Below, piece by piece: positions 58,921 to 60,399 of a DNA stretch of 64,000 bases. The notes under the pieces were generated by a model. It saw nothing but the letters and a program-made list of their open reading frames with translations, was not told where the DNA came from and did not search any database. Source of the DNA: Lucinisca nassula (taxonomy: Eukaryota; Mollusca; Bivalvia; Lucinida; Lucinidae); assembly GCA_963580285.1 (NCBI GenBank), contig OY757023.1, positions 124,363,440-124,427,439 on the forward strand, read 5' to 3'. Position numbers and translations under genes: made by a program. The first letter of the stretch is position 1; the number at the start of each line of letters is the position of its first letter.

Positions 58921-60330
58921 CAACCTTATTTATAGAGGGTAACACATTTAGTAAACTAGTACTAATCTTCCATGTGGCCCTCTTTTCCTGGGTACAAACC
59001 AGTACTATTAAGCAATGTGGATAAAGTCCCTTGCTCAAGGAAACAACACTTGCCGCTCGTGGGGTTCGAACCCGGTACCTCTCGATCCCGAGGCCGATAC
59101 TTTACCACTGCACCACAGCGCTCCATAGAGTTCATCCTCTCTACATGGGGAACATTTGTGGAAGGCTTGATGCTTCTATGATGATAGATTTGTCTTCTAT
59201 CCTGTTTACAAGGTTTTTAATGGCAAGTCCATTGTGACCTTGACCATTTTAGACTATTGACTTGAAAATCAGAGGACCAAAGATCATCTGTGTTTATTAC
59301 TCAACCTGTAATAATTTAAATCATACAGATTATTTAGTAAAATGACCATTTTTCTATATAATCTATACATTTTTCCAAGATGGCTTACATATTATGATGT
59401 GCAAATTCAGTGGTTTCATAGTGCAATCAGTGGTTTCTCTCAGTTTTGTTCATTAATGTTTAATCAATCATGTGTGCATAAATCTGAAAAAAAAAACCTG
59501 CCATCAAACAGCACAGCTCACCTGGAAGTGTCCTTGAGGTCATGGGTAGGTGGGGGTAATGATGAATAAACCACTGGACCTTTATCTTTCATCAAAACAA
59601 ATATGAACCAAATCCATCATATGGTTAGAAAAATACTAGCTCTTAAAAATCTTAACATAAAATTGACCTTGACCTTGAGATCATGGGCATGGTTATGGGG
59701 TATTGCTGAAAAAAAAATTGGGCCTATATCTATCATCATGCCAAATATGAACCAAATCAATCATATGGTTTGGCAAATAATAGCTCTTAAAAACCTTCAG
59801 CGTAAAATGCTCTTAAAAAAACTTCAACGTAAAATTTCAAAGTCTATGACCTTGACCTTCAGGTCATGGGCATGGGTGGGGGGTATTTCTGAGTGAGTGA
59901 GTGTTTGTGTTTTATGTCTCACCAACAGCTAAGGTCATATGGAGACGGGACCTCGGTTAAAAGACTCATTCGAAAGTCTTGGGGGGGGGGGGGGGGGGGG
60001 GGTATTTCTGAATAAAACTTTAGCCTTTATCTATCATCATACCAAAAATGAACCAAATCAATTGTATGGATAGAAAATTATGTGCTCTTGAAAAACTTTA
60101 AACGTAAATGTGGACGCAGATGCTGATGTCAACACCAGCACCAAGGCAATGCTGATGCTGAAGATGGGGGTGATCTTTCTGAACTTCCTTCAGGCGAGCT
60201 GAAAACTCAAAAAATAAAAAAATGACCAATTTCCAACAACTAACATACAGTAATTAATTACCTTGTGTGTTTGTCCAGCTCCTGACAGCCATCTATGACC
60301 TTGACATAACAACCTAGGTCACTTAAATCT
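11271..60330 (-). CDS. SBNO: Strawberry notch-like P-loop NTPase gene, 14 internal exons, both ends outside the window
   Basis: Fourteen minus-strand exons join in one frame (1271 nt, about 423 codons): 60330-60262, 56300-56218, 53562-53444, 50536-50484, 47351-47288, 44325-44235, 43079-43000, 41245-41178, 32404-32294, 28021-27928, 24410-24291, 17078-16990, 13106-12938, 11331-11271. All introns are GT-AG and every junction phase fits. Motifs in order match the strawberry notch family: GVVFSTYATL, FDECHKAKN (DECH box, Walker B), CSATG (motif III), MERLGLWGEG, MEMKSAGMYVSRGLSY, QQFWSCHQRFFKQL, VIGLQTTGE, AEMTGRKGRVV, AIISDAAST. The family is known as nuclear SF2-like transcriptional co-regulators (AAA_34 and Helicase_C_4 domains). 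The Walker A part, the arginine-finger part, start and stop are not in the window. The linker before LDEIIDKLGG is far shorter than in vertebrate SBNO1 as I recall it, so this may be a divergent paralogue. The frame is intact in every exon; expression is inferred, not shown. Confidence 0.92.
11854..12614 (+). mobile_element. Tandem-repeat cassette, family e
   Basis: Starts near AACTAGACTTG with a C-rich tract and ends GGTGGGGAGACATAATT. The core is about three copies of a unit near 170 bp with TTCTTCATCCTGTCCCAATG and CAAGGTCACC. The 3' part has two copies of CTCCCCTTCGGTGGGG, a stem. In six-frame translation it gives frames without known motifs. A 3' scrap of a related element is at 54205-54426. 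Confidence 0.6.
12938..13106 (-). CDS. SBNO: SBNO-like exon e13
   Basis: 169 nt, 1+56 codons, the longest exon seen. It encodes PLDEIIDKLGGVSNVAEMTG, then RKGRVVKHSPKDTPQYEPRT, then PDSDAYGAIDSLNVFE. LGGxxxVAEMTGRKGRVV is the clearest strawberry notch signature in the window. The acceptor is TATCAATTTAG and the donor is GAG|GTGAGG. Confidence 0.95.
13107..13564. other. Intron sequence between exon e13 and the 36-bp array
   Basis: AT-rich intronic DNA with no repeat recognised except a short inverted pair: the AAAATATTT region near 13190 and AATACTTTTGGTACCGCC near 13263 are partly complementary. It should contain the branch point of the intron 5' of e13. Confidence 0.4.
13565..16357. repeat. 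36-bp minisatellite, about 44 units, split by a transposon
   Basis: Unit: CAGGTGAGCTAAAGACAGGA followed by CAAACATACNTGTCTT. About 40 units fill 13565-14999 and about four more follow at 16210-16357; the 15000-16209 block is an insertion. Units differ mainly at ATAC/GTAC, ACCTG/ACTTG and AAAGA/AAAAA. Because 36 is a multiple of 3, long frames open on both strands, for example 13641-14726 plus and 13550-14998 minus. They have no promoter, no splice logic and no known domain, so no protein is called. The array lies in the intron between e12 and e13. Confidence 0.9.
15000..16209. mobile_element. TA-flanked terminal-inverted-repeat transposon, non-autonomous, 1210 bp
   Basis: Perfect 26-bp inverted ends (15000-15025 and 16184-16209), beginning CCGTATTCGGGTGTGTACTA. 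The flanks are TA at 14998-14999 and 16210-16211; removing the insert and one TA restores the 36-bp unit exactly (ACATACCTGTC). No transposase frame. Internally, 15335-15400 holds a degraded GCAAACAGTG hairpin, and 15405-15660 is homologous, inverted, to 49455-49720 of another TA element. Confidence 0.88.
16358..16989. other. Intron sequence 3' of exon e12, no gene seen
   Basis: Partly repeated: TCTTTAACCTGCATAGGGGA and GATGACTCTCC recur in diverged form at 61920-61960. No exon-like stretch with fitting splice sites. Confidence 0.4.
16990..17078 (-). CDS. SBNO: SBNO-like exon e12, short linker
   Basis: 89 nt, 29 codons plus 2. It encodes KEGQVSEDPWSVTAKGMLMD, then FAKKIPLPD. It stands where vertebrate SBNO1 has, from memory, an acidic Ser-rich linker of well over 100 residues; here the linker is about 40. 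FAKKIPLPDSPLDEI aligns with LAEDLPPNTLDEL. The acceptor is CTCTTTTCCAG and the donor is AG|GTAGGA. Confidence 0.82.
17160..17405 (+). mobile_element. MITE family F2, complete
   Basis: 246 bp from TTAACCCTTAAGATGCC to GGCATGTCATGGGTTAA: TTAA at both ends and a CCC/GGG start, as in piggyBac-type MITEs. The centre is a hairpin of about 65 bp: GCAAACAGTGTGGACCCAGA...GACTGCTCC / GGAGCAGTC...TCTGGGTCCACGCTGTT. Confidence 0.8.
17518..17814 (+). mobile_element. 300-bp dispersed repeat, full copy
   Basis: Runs from TTTGTTTGATTTGAGGTTTA to GCCCCTATGGGCGGGGGC. Contains CAACACTGTAAAGGTCATTT, GGAGACGTTGCTTCCAATTT and GCGGTTTACCAGTACT. At least five other copies occur in both orientations. No tRNA-like head is clear, so the class is unknown. 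Confidence 0.75.
17950..18118 (+). mobile_element. MITE family F1, 3' part lost
   Basis: Starts TTAACCCTTATCCTGCTGA and AGCCACACCCATTGCTGACC. The hairpin is GCAAACAGTGTAGATCCAGA...GATGGCTTCTTCAGAAGCCATC. It breaks off at 18119, where a family c cassette start (TTTAAACAAGAATTCC) follows. Confidence 0.7.
18122..18350 (+). mobile_element. Family c cassette, 5' fragment
   Basis: AACAAGAATTCCACC, then GGCTATGTCGCGCCTGTGGG, and one partial core unit (ATTGATGCTTCCATAAAAGT, TTCTTGAGAAATGAACTTAA). The same start is seen at 60400 and 61380. Confidence 0.6.
18760..20070 (+). repeat. Tandem-repeat cassette, family f
   Basis: Five or six diverged units of about 165 bp with GATTTTGGTGACCTTGACC, TTTTTCAAGGTCACAG and ATGGCTTGTCTGCACTCTAT. 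The units contain the AGGTCA direct repeat. A diverged copy of the 380-bp monomer interrupts it at about 19555-19760. Confidence 0.6.
20826..21471 (-). repeat. 380-bp monomer, 1.7 tandem units
   Basis: Unit one is 20826-21208, and unit two, from 21209, breaks at 21471. The offset is 383 bp and the two are nearly identical. Each unit contains GGTCATACTACGTAGTTTCG and GCCAGAGGAAACATACTGC. It is the reverse complement of the insert at 10735-11125. Confidence 0.8.
21475..22240 (+). mobile_element. Family c cassette, 5' truncated
   Basis: Four to five units near 155-170 bp (AGGTCAAGGTCAAATATGGA, TACCAAGTATCATTAATGAA, GAACGCTAGGGTGGTCGCAA). Then GACAAACGGATGGACA and a terminal hairpin TTGCGCC...GGCGCAACAAT. 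It begins where the 380-bp monomer is cut. Confidence 0.65.
22503..22690 (+). mobile_element. SINE B, 5' truncated, plus strand
   Basis: CTGATTCAAGAAGGGCAGCT, AAAATGACCTAGTGTTGACT and the A-rich tail CCAATACAAACAAACAAAC match the 3' half of SINE B at 40861-41165. The tRNA-like head is absent. Confidence 0.6.
22949..23192. mobile_element. TTAA MITE family G
   Basis: TTAAGGGGAAAGGGAACATC to GGTGTTCCCATTCCCCTTCA. The central hairpin AAAGGAAAGAATTTGCTCCT / GAGGAGCAAATTCTTTCCTT is almost perfect. The right TTAA is changed to TTCA. Confidence 0.7.
23222..24085. mobile_element. Terminal-inverted-repeat element, possibly hAT-type, 864 bp
   Basis: Ends are ATACCTGCCAACTTTTCA and TGAAAGTTGGCAGGTAT. 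The flanks GAAATTGC and GAATTGC suggest a target duplication of about 8 bp with one change. Two inner blocks repeat ATGGGGGAGA. No transposase frame. It sits about 205 bp past the e11 donor on the gene's strand. Confidence 0.6.
24291..24410 (-). CDS. SBNO: SBNO-like exon e11
   Basis: 120 nt, exactly 40 codons, phase 0 at both ends. It encodes ASLDSELGKTKGSLTGFVSL, then CREILSRFIEQNFPTRIDNP, the equivalent of [21 protein letters not shown] in SBNO. The acceptor is TTTAATCGTAG and the donor is CCG|GTAAGT. Confidence 0.88.
24411..25033. other. Intron sequence 5' of exon e11
   Basis: AT-rich. A patch with several ACGT-centred words (GATTACGTCACCC, CCGACGTAGATGATGTCAC, CACGACGTAAATAATG) lies at 24700-24770. 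It contains CRE-like TGACGT/ACGTCA words, but nothing ties it to a promoter. No gene seen. Confidence 0.35.
25034..25165. repeat. Fold-back element of about 130 bp
   Basis: TATTTCACTCATGAACACCA...GTATTTTCACAAGAGGGG pairs with CCCCACTCGTGAAAATACTT...GAGTGTTCATTCGGTGAAAT, an imperfect hairpin with a short loop. Origin unknown. Confidence 0.6.
25166..26597 (+). mobile_element. Tandem-repeat cassette, GCCCCCG family, copy 1
   Basis: Starts AACTAGAAATGTGTCC and ACACAGATGCCCCCGT. There are two core repeats in order: about five units near 125-150 bp (AAGGAACATTTGTGTGAAGT, TTTTTCTAAAAATAGCCAC), then three units near 175 bp (GGTATGGGTGGGGGTATTGC). It ends with an ACGTACGT tract, ATATGCCCCCGGCATCATAC and GATGCGGGGGCATAAAA. 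The 5' and 3' GCCCCC stems can pair. Copy 2 at 62444 runs off the right edge. Confidence 0.75.
26598..27427. other. Intron sequence, mostly unique
   Basis: A purine-rich patch (26880-26990) and a degraded F3-like hairpin scrap (27240-27370: GATCAAGGCCTTCACTGTTT). No exon fits between e10 and e11. Confidence 0.4.
27428..27912. mobile_element. MITE with AACCTGTCTT ends, abutting exon e10
   Basis: Ends AACCTGTCTTAAAGACCACC and GTGGTCTTTGTAGACAGGTT are imperfect inverted repeats. Inner copies of AAGACCACCTGTG occur. The right end is 15 bp from the last base of exon e10. Confidence 0.65.
27928..28021 (-). CDS. SBNO: SBNO-like exon e10
   Basis: 94 nt, 1+31 codons. It encodes LGMKVPTIIREAKEALDNGQ, then CIVIGLQTTGE. 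CVVIGLQSTGEA is the family signature at the start of the C-terminal helicase lobe. The donor is GAG|GTTGGT, weaker than its neighbours. The acceptor TGTAATTACAG and the first 14 nt of the exon are tandemly duplicated 137 bp upstream. A MITE ends 15 bp past the donor. Confidence 0.93.
28008..28281. repeat. 137-bp tandem duplication spanning the e10 3' splice site
   Basis: 28008-28144 and 28145-28281 are nearly identical. Each holds 14 nt of exon e10, the acceptor TGTAATTACAG and about 120 bp of intron. At the junction, the partial exon copy at 28145-28158 is followed on the gene's strand by GTAAGG, so it reads as a 14-nt pseudo-exon with both splice sites. Confidence 0.85.
28306..28518 (+). 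mobile_element. MITE family F1
   Basis: TTAACCCTTCTCTTGCTGA to ACAGCAGGATAAGAGTTAA. Central hairpin GTCAAACAGTGCAGATCCTG...GGCTTCTTCAGAAGCC...GATCTACACTGTTT. It is followed directly by an F3 copy (about 28525-28685) with its own GCAAACAGTG hairpin. Confidence 0.75.
28700..29481. other. Intron sequence, no gene seen
   Basis: 28715-28815 has GGCGAGGATTGTGG and GTGGAAATCTTCC, 28885-28945 has a repeated GGCCATATGGCCA motif. The rest is AT-rich. No open frame with support. Confidence 0.4.
29482..31421 (+). mobile_element. Tandem-repeat cassette, family a, copy 2
   Basis: Starts AACAAGAGGGCCATGATGG and ends AGCTCACCTCGTCACTACGT then GACGGTGAGCTAA. About ten units near 170 bp, as in copy 1. It has the same GGACGCACGGACG tract before the terminal hairpin. 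Frames in it (for example at 30532-31079) come from the repeats and are not genes. Confidence 0.78.
31655..32125. repeat. 23-bp minisatellite, about 20 units
   Basis: Unit GATTCCTAGATCAGTGAGACT plus GA, with variants TATATCAG, CCCAGATTAG and GACATTCC. It lies in the intron about 170 bp past the e9 donor on the minus strand. Confidence 0.85.
32294..32404 (-). CDS. SBNO: SBNO-like exon e9
   Basis: 111 nt, 1+36 codons+2. It encodes NELRKALESAIIRTTTNNTR, then IWQQFWSCHQRFFKQL. QFWSCHQRFFKQLC matches the conserved QFWSAHQRFFKYLC of SBNO proteins. The acceptor is CATCCCCAG and the donor is TG|GTAAGT. A 23-bp minisatellite begins about 170 bp downstream in the intron. Confidence 0.93.
32550..32760 (-). 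mobile_element. MITE family F3 with perfect central hairpin
   Basis: GGCAAACAGTGCAGGCCCAG...GACGCCGCAGAACGCGGCGTC...GGGCCTGCACTGTTTGC, then CGAGACCCCTAAATTTTGAA and GGACTCCTGCTATATATA. It has the same outer parts as the copy at 53607-53804. Confidence 0.7.
32930..33168. mobile_element. TTAA MITE family G, complete
   Basis: 239 bp, TTAA at both ends (TTAAGGGGAATGGATACACC / GGTGTTCCCCTTTCCCTTAA). Central near-perfect hairpin AAAGGAAAGAATTTGCTCCT. A degraded GCAAA hairpin lies just left of it (32850-32905). Confidence 0.75.
33384..33678 (+). mobile_element. 300-bp dispersed repeat, full copy
   Basis: TTTGTTTGATGTGAAGTTTA to CCCCGATGGGCCGGGGC. Same body as at 17518-17814. Overlapping short frames recur at 46488 and 48829 in other copies and are repeat-derived. 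Confidence 0.7.
33840..33997 (-). mobile_element. tRNA-derived SINE, family A
   Basis: AGTGAGTGAGTCACAAGTTTTACATCC start is the reversed tail; CTTAACCACTACACCACGGA is the reversed A box. Five more copies are listed under 38310-38472. Confidence 0.65.
34622..35460 (+). mobile_element. Tandem-repeat cassette, family g, 5' end unclear
   Basis: Five units near 155 bp with AATTATGGTACCACTGGAAA, GTGAAATATGAAAGCC and TCAAGGTCAC. The 3' end is ATATGCCCCCAAATCTTTGA then TTTCGGGGCATAAAAA, the same terminal stem type as the GCCCCCG family. Confidence 0.6.
35729..38010 (-). mobile_element. Large tandem-repeat cassette, family d, reversed
   Basis: The left end TTTTTAGCTCACCAGAGCCG plus AAGGCTCCAGTGG is the reversed 3' end (…GGTGAGCTAAAAA). 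The body has about four units near 540-580 bp with AATCTTCTTCTCAGGAACCG, GACCTTTGGTTGACCTTGAC and GGAGCCTCTATGGGAAG. The right end is eroded. Overlapping frames are repeat-derived. Confidence 0.6.
38310..38472 (+). mobile_element. tRNA-derived SINE, family A, full copy with target duplication
   Basis: A tRNA-like head (GAAGCCTTCGTGGTCGAGTG, B box GGTTCGATCCC, foldable acceptor arm GAAGCCT/AGGCTTC, tRNA-Thr-like), then GACTTTCGGATGAGTC and a (CACT)n tail. TCATGGTTCATAA flanks it at 38297-38309 and 38473-38485. Other copies: 33840-33997, 38752-38922, 44737-44905, 54692-54848 and 59893-59980 (part). Confidence 0.85.
38752..38922 (-). mobile_element. tRNA-derived SINE, family A
   Basis: AGTGAGTGAGTGAATGTTTC (reversed tail) to CCATAACCACTAAACCAAGG (reversed A box), with GATCGATCCTGCGACCCC as the reversed B box region. 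A poly-G run of about 13 lies at 38646-38658 to its left. Confidence 0.75.
38925..39984. other. Intron sequence with degraded hairpin MITEs
   Basis: 39290-39380 and 39610-39690 hold worn GCAAA...ACAGTG hairpin arms (TCTGGATCTACACTGTTTGT; TTTTGCAAACTGTGTAGACTC). Otherwise unique. No exon. Confidence 0.4.
39985..40245 (-). mobile_element. SINE B, reversed
   Basis: TTGGAGTTTAACGGCCAGTC (reversed tail) through CTTTTTCCTGGGCGGGCTT-like sequence to CGAACCCGCAACCTCTTGAT (reversed B box). The last bases of the head are changed. Confidence 0.6.
40861..41165 (+). mobile_element. SINE B, full copy
   Basis: Head GCCTCGGTAACCCAGCCGG (A box-like) and GGTTCGAAACCTGC (B box-like), then GATTCAAGAAGGGCAGTTGT and AAAAGTGTGGACAGGTAAAC, ending in an AAACAAACAAAC tail. 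It ends 13 bp from the e8 donor on the minus strand. Confidence 0.75.
41178..41245 (-). CDS. SBNO: SBNO-like exon e8
   Basis: 68 nt, 22 codons plus 2. It encodes FLTVEAPLTKEQRKVYDTAA, then HV and a split Trp. It corresponds to the SBNO segment with KVYDKSVxLW, the start of the linker towards the C-terminal helicase lobe. The acceptor is GTTTTCAG and the donor is TG|GTAGGT. Confidence 0.85.
41354..42143 (+). mobile_element. Tandem-repeat cassette, family h
   Basis: Starts AACTAGAACTGTCAGAGG with TATAGCCCCGCTATAGCCC. The core is three units near 180 bp (CATCTTCAGACCTATATGAA, AAAGGATTGACCTAGAACTG). Then there is a duplicated GACAGACAGACGGAATTCCG, and the end is ATATAGCCCCC...AAAGCGGGGCTATAAT. 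The 5' and 3' TAGCCCCG stems match. No DR0 motif in this family. Confidence 0.7.
42604..42831 (-). mobile_element. tRNA-derived SINE, family C, reversed
   Basis: A T-run (reversed A tail) at 42604, TTTCAAGATTATTTCACTTA, and at the right end CTCTTAACCATTAGGCCATA, the reversed A box of a tRNA-like head; CAGGCATGAACCACAA is the reversed B box. A 5'-truncated plus copy is nested at 9415-9553. Confidence 0.7.
43000..43079 (-). CDS. SBNO: SBNO-like exon e7
   Basis: 80 nt, 2+26 codons. After a split Gly it encodes MAEILAMEMKSAGMYVSRGL and SYKQAE, matching the SBNO block (G)AMEIVAMDMKxxGMYIARQLSF. The acceptor is CTACTCAG and the donor is GAG|GTAAGT. Confidence 0.92.
43208..43592 (-). mobile_element. 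MITE family F4 (ATCGAT-rich) with central hairpin
   Basis: AGGGCTCGCTAATCCCAGCT ... GCGATCGATAATCAATTAGT ... GCAAACAGTGTAGACCCAGA hairpin ... CGATCGATTAATCGATTATC. It is the reverse of the copy at 50633-51022. The ends differ from F1-F3. Confidence 0.65.
44235..44325 (-). CDS. SBNO: SBNO-like exon e6
   Basis: 91 nt, 30 codons plus 1. It encodes AFMERLGLWGEGAPYKSFEQ, then FLVSVQRKGL. RLGLWGEG is one of the most conserved strawberry notch stretches (RLGIWGEGTPF in animals). The acceptor is TTAACAG, with a weak pyrimidine tract; the donor is TTAG|GTATGT. Confidence 0.92.
44737..44905 (-). mobile_element. SINE A, reversed, inside a worn hairpin element
   Basis: GTTTACATCCCACCAACAACT to TATCCTCTACACCAAGGGTG. 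An F3-type arm lies on each side (TTGCAAACAGTGAAG at about 44718 and TGATCTGGGCCTGCATTATT at about 44903), so the SINE probably split an F3 MITE in or near its hairpin. Confidence 0.6.
45304..45794 (+). pseudogene. LINE reverse transcriptase C-terminal remnant, frameshifted
   Basis: Residues SIKYIGVTITHDLTWNTHIS, TLGFLRRNL, GLVRPILEYGCCIWDP and VQNRAARFV are the typical last part of a non-LTR reverse transcriptase (Jockey/CR1-like thumb region). The frame shifts near 45640-45700: the expected DWNALPDSITSTAK tail reads in another frame and ends at a stop at 45792-45794. Everything upstream of this C-terminal part is absent, so it is a dead 5'-truncated copy on the strand opposite to the SBNO-like gene. 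Confidence 0.88.
45795..46377. other. Intron sequence, no gene seen
   Basis: Follows the LINE remnant; it may include its 3' UTR (start GGTCCTGGTGTATGAATG). An 82-codon frame at 45952-46200 has no recognisable motif. Confidence 0.35.
46378..46680 (+). mobile_element. 300-bp dispersed repeat
   Basis: TTGTTTGTTTGTTTCTTTCT start and GATAGGTGGGGGC end. Another full copy is at 48720-49022. Same body as at 17518-17814. Confidence 0.7.
46694..47115. mobile_element. Two TTAA MITEs of family G sharing one TTAA
   Basis: The first copy is 46694-46936 (TTAAGGGAAATAGATACACC / GGTGTTCCCATTCCCCTTAA). The second begins at the same TTAA (46933) with TTAAGGGAAATAGATACACC and is cut after its hairpin near 47115. 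Confidence 0.7.
47288..47351 (-). CDS. SBNO: SBNO-like exon e5, SAT motif III
   Basis: 64 nt, 1+21 codons. It encodes MLPKARVLYCSATGVTDVKN plus M, equivalent to LPxARVVYASATGASEPRNM of SBNO; SATG is helicase motif III. The donor is ATG|GTAGGT and the acceptor is TTTTACTTCCAG. A short TA-flanked MITE starts 13 bp upstream of the acceptor, so the branch point probably lies inside that element. Confidence 0.9.
47367..47544. mobile_element. TA-flanked MITE next to exon e5
   Basis: Ends CAGTGAAATTCC and GGAATTTTACTG, TA on both sides (47365-47366, 47545-47546), inner GTTAAGACC / GGTCTTAAT. It stands 13 bp upstream of the e5 acceptor on the gene's strand. A CTTAAC branch-like word lies about 32-37 nt from the exon within it. 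Confidence 0.75.
47562..47840 (-). mobile_element. SINE B, reversed
   Basis: TTTGGAGTTTGACCCAGTCA to TCAGATTTCAATCCGACTGA. It contains a (GA)n run at 47725-47740. Confidence 0.6.
48503..48671 (+). mobile_element. MITE family F1, one hairpin arm lost
   Basis: TTAACCCTTATCCCATTGA to CAACTGGATAAGAGTTAA. Only the right hairpin arm remains (GAGCCATCTGATCAGGATCT). Confidence 0.6.
48720..49022 (+). mobile_element. 300-bp dispersed repeat, full copy
   Basis: TTGTTTGTTTGTTTGATTTG start, TCTGATGGGCGGGGGC end. Confidence 0.7.
49265..50387. mobile_element. TA-flanked pogo/Tigger-like non-autonomous transposon, 1123 bp
   Basis: Inverted ends CAGTATAGCTCCAATATATC and GATATATTGGAGCTATACTG, TA at 49263-49264 and 50388-50389. 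The terminal CAGT start is typical of Tc1/mariner-pogo elements. Inner sub-terminal TATCGCG words repeat. No transposase frame. The block 49455-49720 is homologous in inverse orientation to 15405-15660 of the element at 15000-16209, although their ends differ. Confidence 0.85.
50484..50536 (-). CDS. SBNO: SBNO-like exon e4
   Basis: 53 nt, 17 codons plus 2 nt. It encodes GKEQASTKVAIAVSSIQ and a split Arg. This corresponds to the GSSKPTKTGxAVLxLQ stretch between motifs II and III in SBNO. The acceptor is CTCTCCCCCAG and the donor is AG|GTGAGT. It lies about 95 bp from the right end of a 1.1-kb TA-flanked transposon. Confidence 0.85.
50633..51022 (+). mobile_element. MITE family F4
   Basis: TAATCGATTAATCGATCGAT, the central perfect hairpin GCAAACAGTGCAGACCCTGA...GACGCCGCATTCTGCGGCGTC...TCTACACTGTTTGC, then TCGATTATCGATCGCAATGA and GCCAGCCCTAGC. 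Confidence 0.7.
51115..51361 (+). mobile_element. MITE family F2, complete
   Basis: TTAAACCTTAAGTCC to GATTGGCATTTTATGGGTTAA, 247 bp. Central hairpin GACTGCTCCTAGAGGAGTAGTC. Another F2 pair lies at 62195-62440. Confidence 0.75.
51585..51868 (-). mobile_element. SINE B, reversed
   Basis: TTGGAGTTTAACGGTCCAGT to CACATCCGACTGAGCTACCG. A second partial piece follows at 51869-52000 (CAGTTTACCTAACCACTCTC). Confidence 0.65.
52038..53443 (-). repeat. 72-bp tandem array derived from the 3' half of SBNO-like exon e3 and its splice donor
   Basis: Nineteen units (one shortened) lie directly downstream of exon e3 on the gene's strand. Each has about 46 nt of exon e3 (reading CLIFDECHKAKNFVP, with two added bases after TGGCT), the donor GTAAGTATTG and about 16 nt of intron with CCTCAG. 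Two variants (…TTGGCCAGCC with CAA|GTAAGT, …TTGGAAGGCC with CCA|GTAAGT) alternate in the middle of the array. The unit is 24 codons and is open on the minus strand; the first stop in the exon frame, TAG at 53206-53204, is in the fourth unit. The plus-strand frame at 52326-53027 is its antisense shadow. Confidence 0.93.
53444..53562 (-). CDS. SBNO: SBNO-like exon e3, DECH box (Walker B)
   Basis: 119 nt, frame 2+39 codons. It encodes GALSGGRQSRLQQLVDWCGG, then QHFDGCLIFDECHKAKNFVP. FDECHKAKN is the diagnostic motif II of strawberry notch proteins, where the DE pair coordinates Mg-ATP hydrolysis. The acceptor is CATTTCTAG and the donor is CCA|GTAAGT. The last 46 nt of the exon and its donor are amplified in a 72-bp tandem array directly downstream, which makes the exact donor used uncertain. 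Confidence 0.93.
53607..53804 (+). mobile_element. MITE family F3, complete
   Basis: TTAATCCTTTTGTACCAAATGG to CCAGTACTAAATGGGTTAA ends (the first 20 bases suffice to see the match), with CAGGAGTCCATTTCAAAATT and a shortened hairpin AGCAAACAGTGGTGGCCCTG...ACTGTTTGA. It ends about 45 bp upstream of the e3 acceptor. Confidence 0.7.
53932..54134. mobile_element. MITE family F1, complete, perfect 19-bp ends
   Basis: 203 bp. Both ends carry TTAACCCTTGTCCTGCTGA in inverted orientation (53932-53950, 54116-54134). TTAA plus CCC start is the piggyBac signature. Central hairpin AATGAAGATCCAGATCAGAT...GGCTTCTGAAGAAGCC...TACATTGTTTG. Confidence 0.88.
54640..55012 (+). mobile_element. MITE family F1 split by a SINE A insertion
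   Basis: The F1 body is interrupted at 54692-54848 by a reversed SINE A of 157 bp. A perfect 18-bp duplication, CTACCTTTGCAAACAGTG, lies at 54674-54691 and 54849-54866, so the SINE landed at the edge of the F1 hairpin arm. Confidence 0.85.
55152..55364. mobile_element. MITE family F1, complete
   Basis: TTAACCCTTGTCCTGCTGA to TCAGCAGAACAAGGGTTAA, 213 bp. Hairpin GCAAACAATGTAGATCCTGA...GGCTTCGTCAGAAGCC...TCTTCATTGTTTG. Confidence 0.85.
55365..56217. other. Intron sequence 3' of exon e2, mostly unique
   Basis: A pyrimidine-rich tract (CTTCTCTCCTCTGTCCCTC and on) lies at 55650-55760. No exon with SBNO similarity; short frames here are low-complexity. Confidence 0.4.
56218..56300 (-). CDS. SBNO: SBNO-like exon e2
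   Basis: 83 nt, frame 1+27 codons+1. It encodes VLGLPADFKTGVVFSTYATL followed by VSTVQKG. GVVFSTYATL corresponds to the GVIFATYSSL helicase Ia-like block of SBNO proteins. Splice sites are ATCCTTTCAG at the acceptor and GGAG|GTGAGT at the donor. A near-perfect hairpin lies about 95 bp upstream in the intron. Confidence 0.88.
56394..56452. repeat. Near-perfect hairpin, 23-bp stem
   Basis: GGCTTGACATTTCATGTGAA and TTCACATGTAATGTCAAGCC pair with one mismatch around a loop of about 13 nt. It stands in the intron about 95 bp upstream of exon e2. Confidence 0.7.
56643..58487. mobile_element. Direct-repeat-bounded insertion (LTR-like pair of about 455 bp)
   Basis: 56643-57097 and 58035-58487 are about 99% identical (three differences noticed), offset 1392 bp. 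Each starts AGGTTATGGTC and ends CATAACCT. Sequence on the outside belongs to a tandem cassette with CCATTGTGACCTTGACC. The inner 930 bp has no pol-like frame and no clear primer-binding site. It may be a small non-autonomous LTR element or a local duplication. Confidence 0.6.
58490..59285 (+). repeat. Tandem-repeat cassette, family i
   Basis: Units near 120 bp with GGGAACATTTGTGGAAGG, TTGATGCTTCTATGATGA and CCATTGTGACCTTGACC. It is interrupted by (AAT)13 at 58882-58920 and, at about 58921-59125, by a repeat with CTTGCCGCTCGTGGGGTTCG and CCTCTCGATCCCG that looks like a tRNA-type SINE head or tail. Confidence 0.55.
58882..58920. repeat. (AAT)13 microsatellite
   Basis: Thirteen uninterrupted AAT units. 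Confidence 0.95.
59510..60200 (+). repeat. Tandem-repeat cassette, GGGTGGGGGTATT units, with a SINE A insertion
   Basis: Three units (ATGGGCATGGGTGGGGGGTA, ATGAACCAAATCAATCATATGG). A reversed SINE A fragment (59893-59980) sits between copies of GGGGGTATTTCTGA at about 59879 and 59998, a target duplication that runs into a 22-base G tract (59981-60002). Confidence 0.6.
60262..60330 (-). CDS. SBNO: SBNO-like exon e1 (first exon visible)
   Basis: 69 nt, entered with one base of a split codon and left with two. It encodes DLSDLGCYVKVIDGCQELDK plus HT, matching the SBNO stretch after the family's (W)VSVSxDLxxDAxRDL block, whose first part must lie upstream of the window. The acceptor is CTATTTTCAG and the donor is AG|GTAATT. 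A TCAAGGTCA half-site occurs inside the coding sequence by chance. The exon joins e2 as ...HTR-VLGLPADF. Confidence 0.8.
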
Positions 60331-60399
60331 CTGAAAATAGATGATAACAAAAACAGTTTTGGTCACTCACTTGATAATATGTAATTGCTTTTATAAGAT

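Noticed and set aside
60262..60330. Nuclear receptor half-site TCAAGGTCA inside exon e1
   Set aside because: A single coding occurrence, expected by chance and explained by the codons for VKV.
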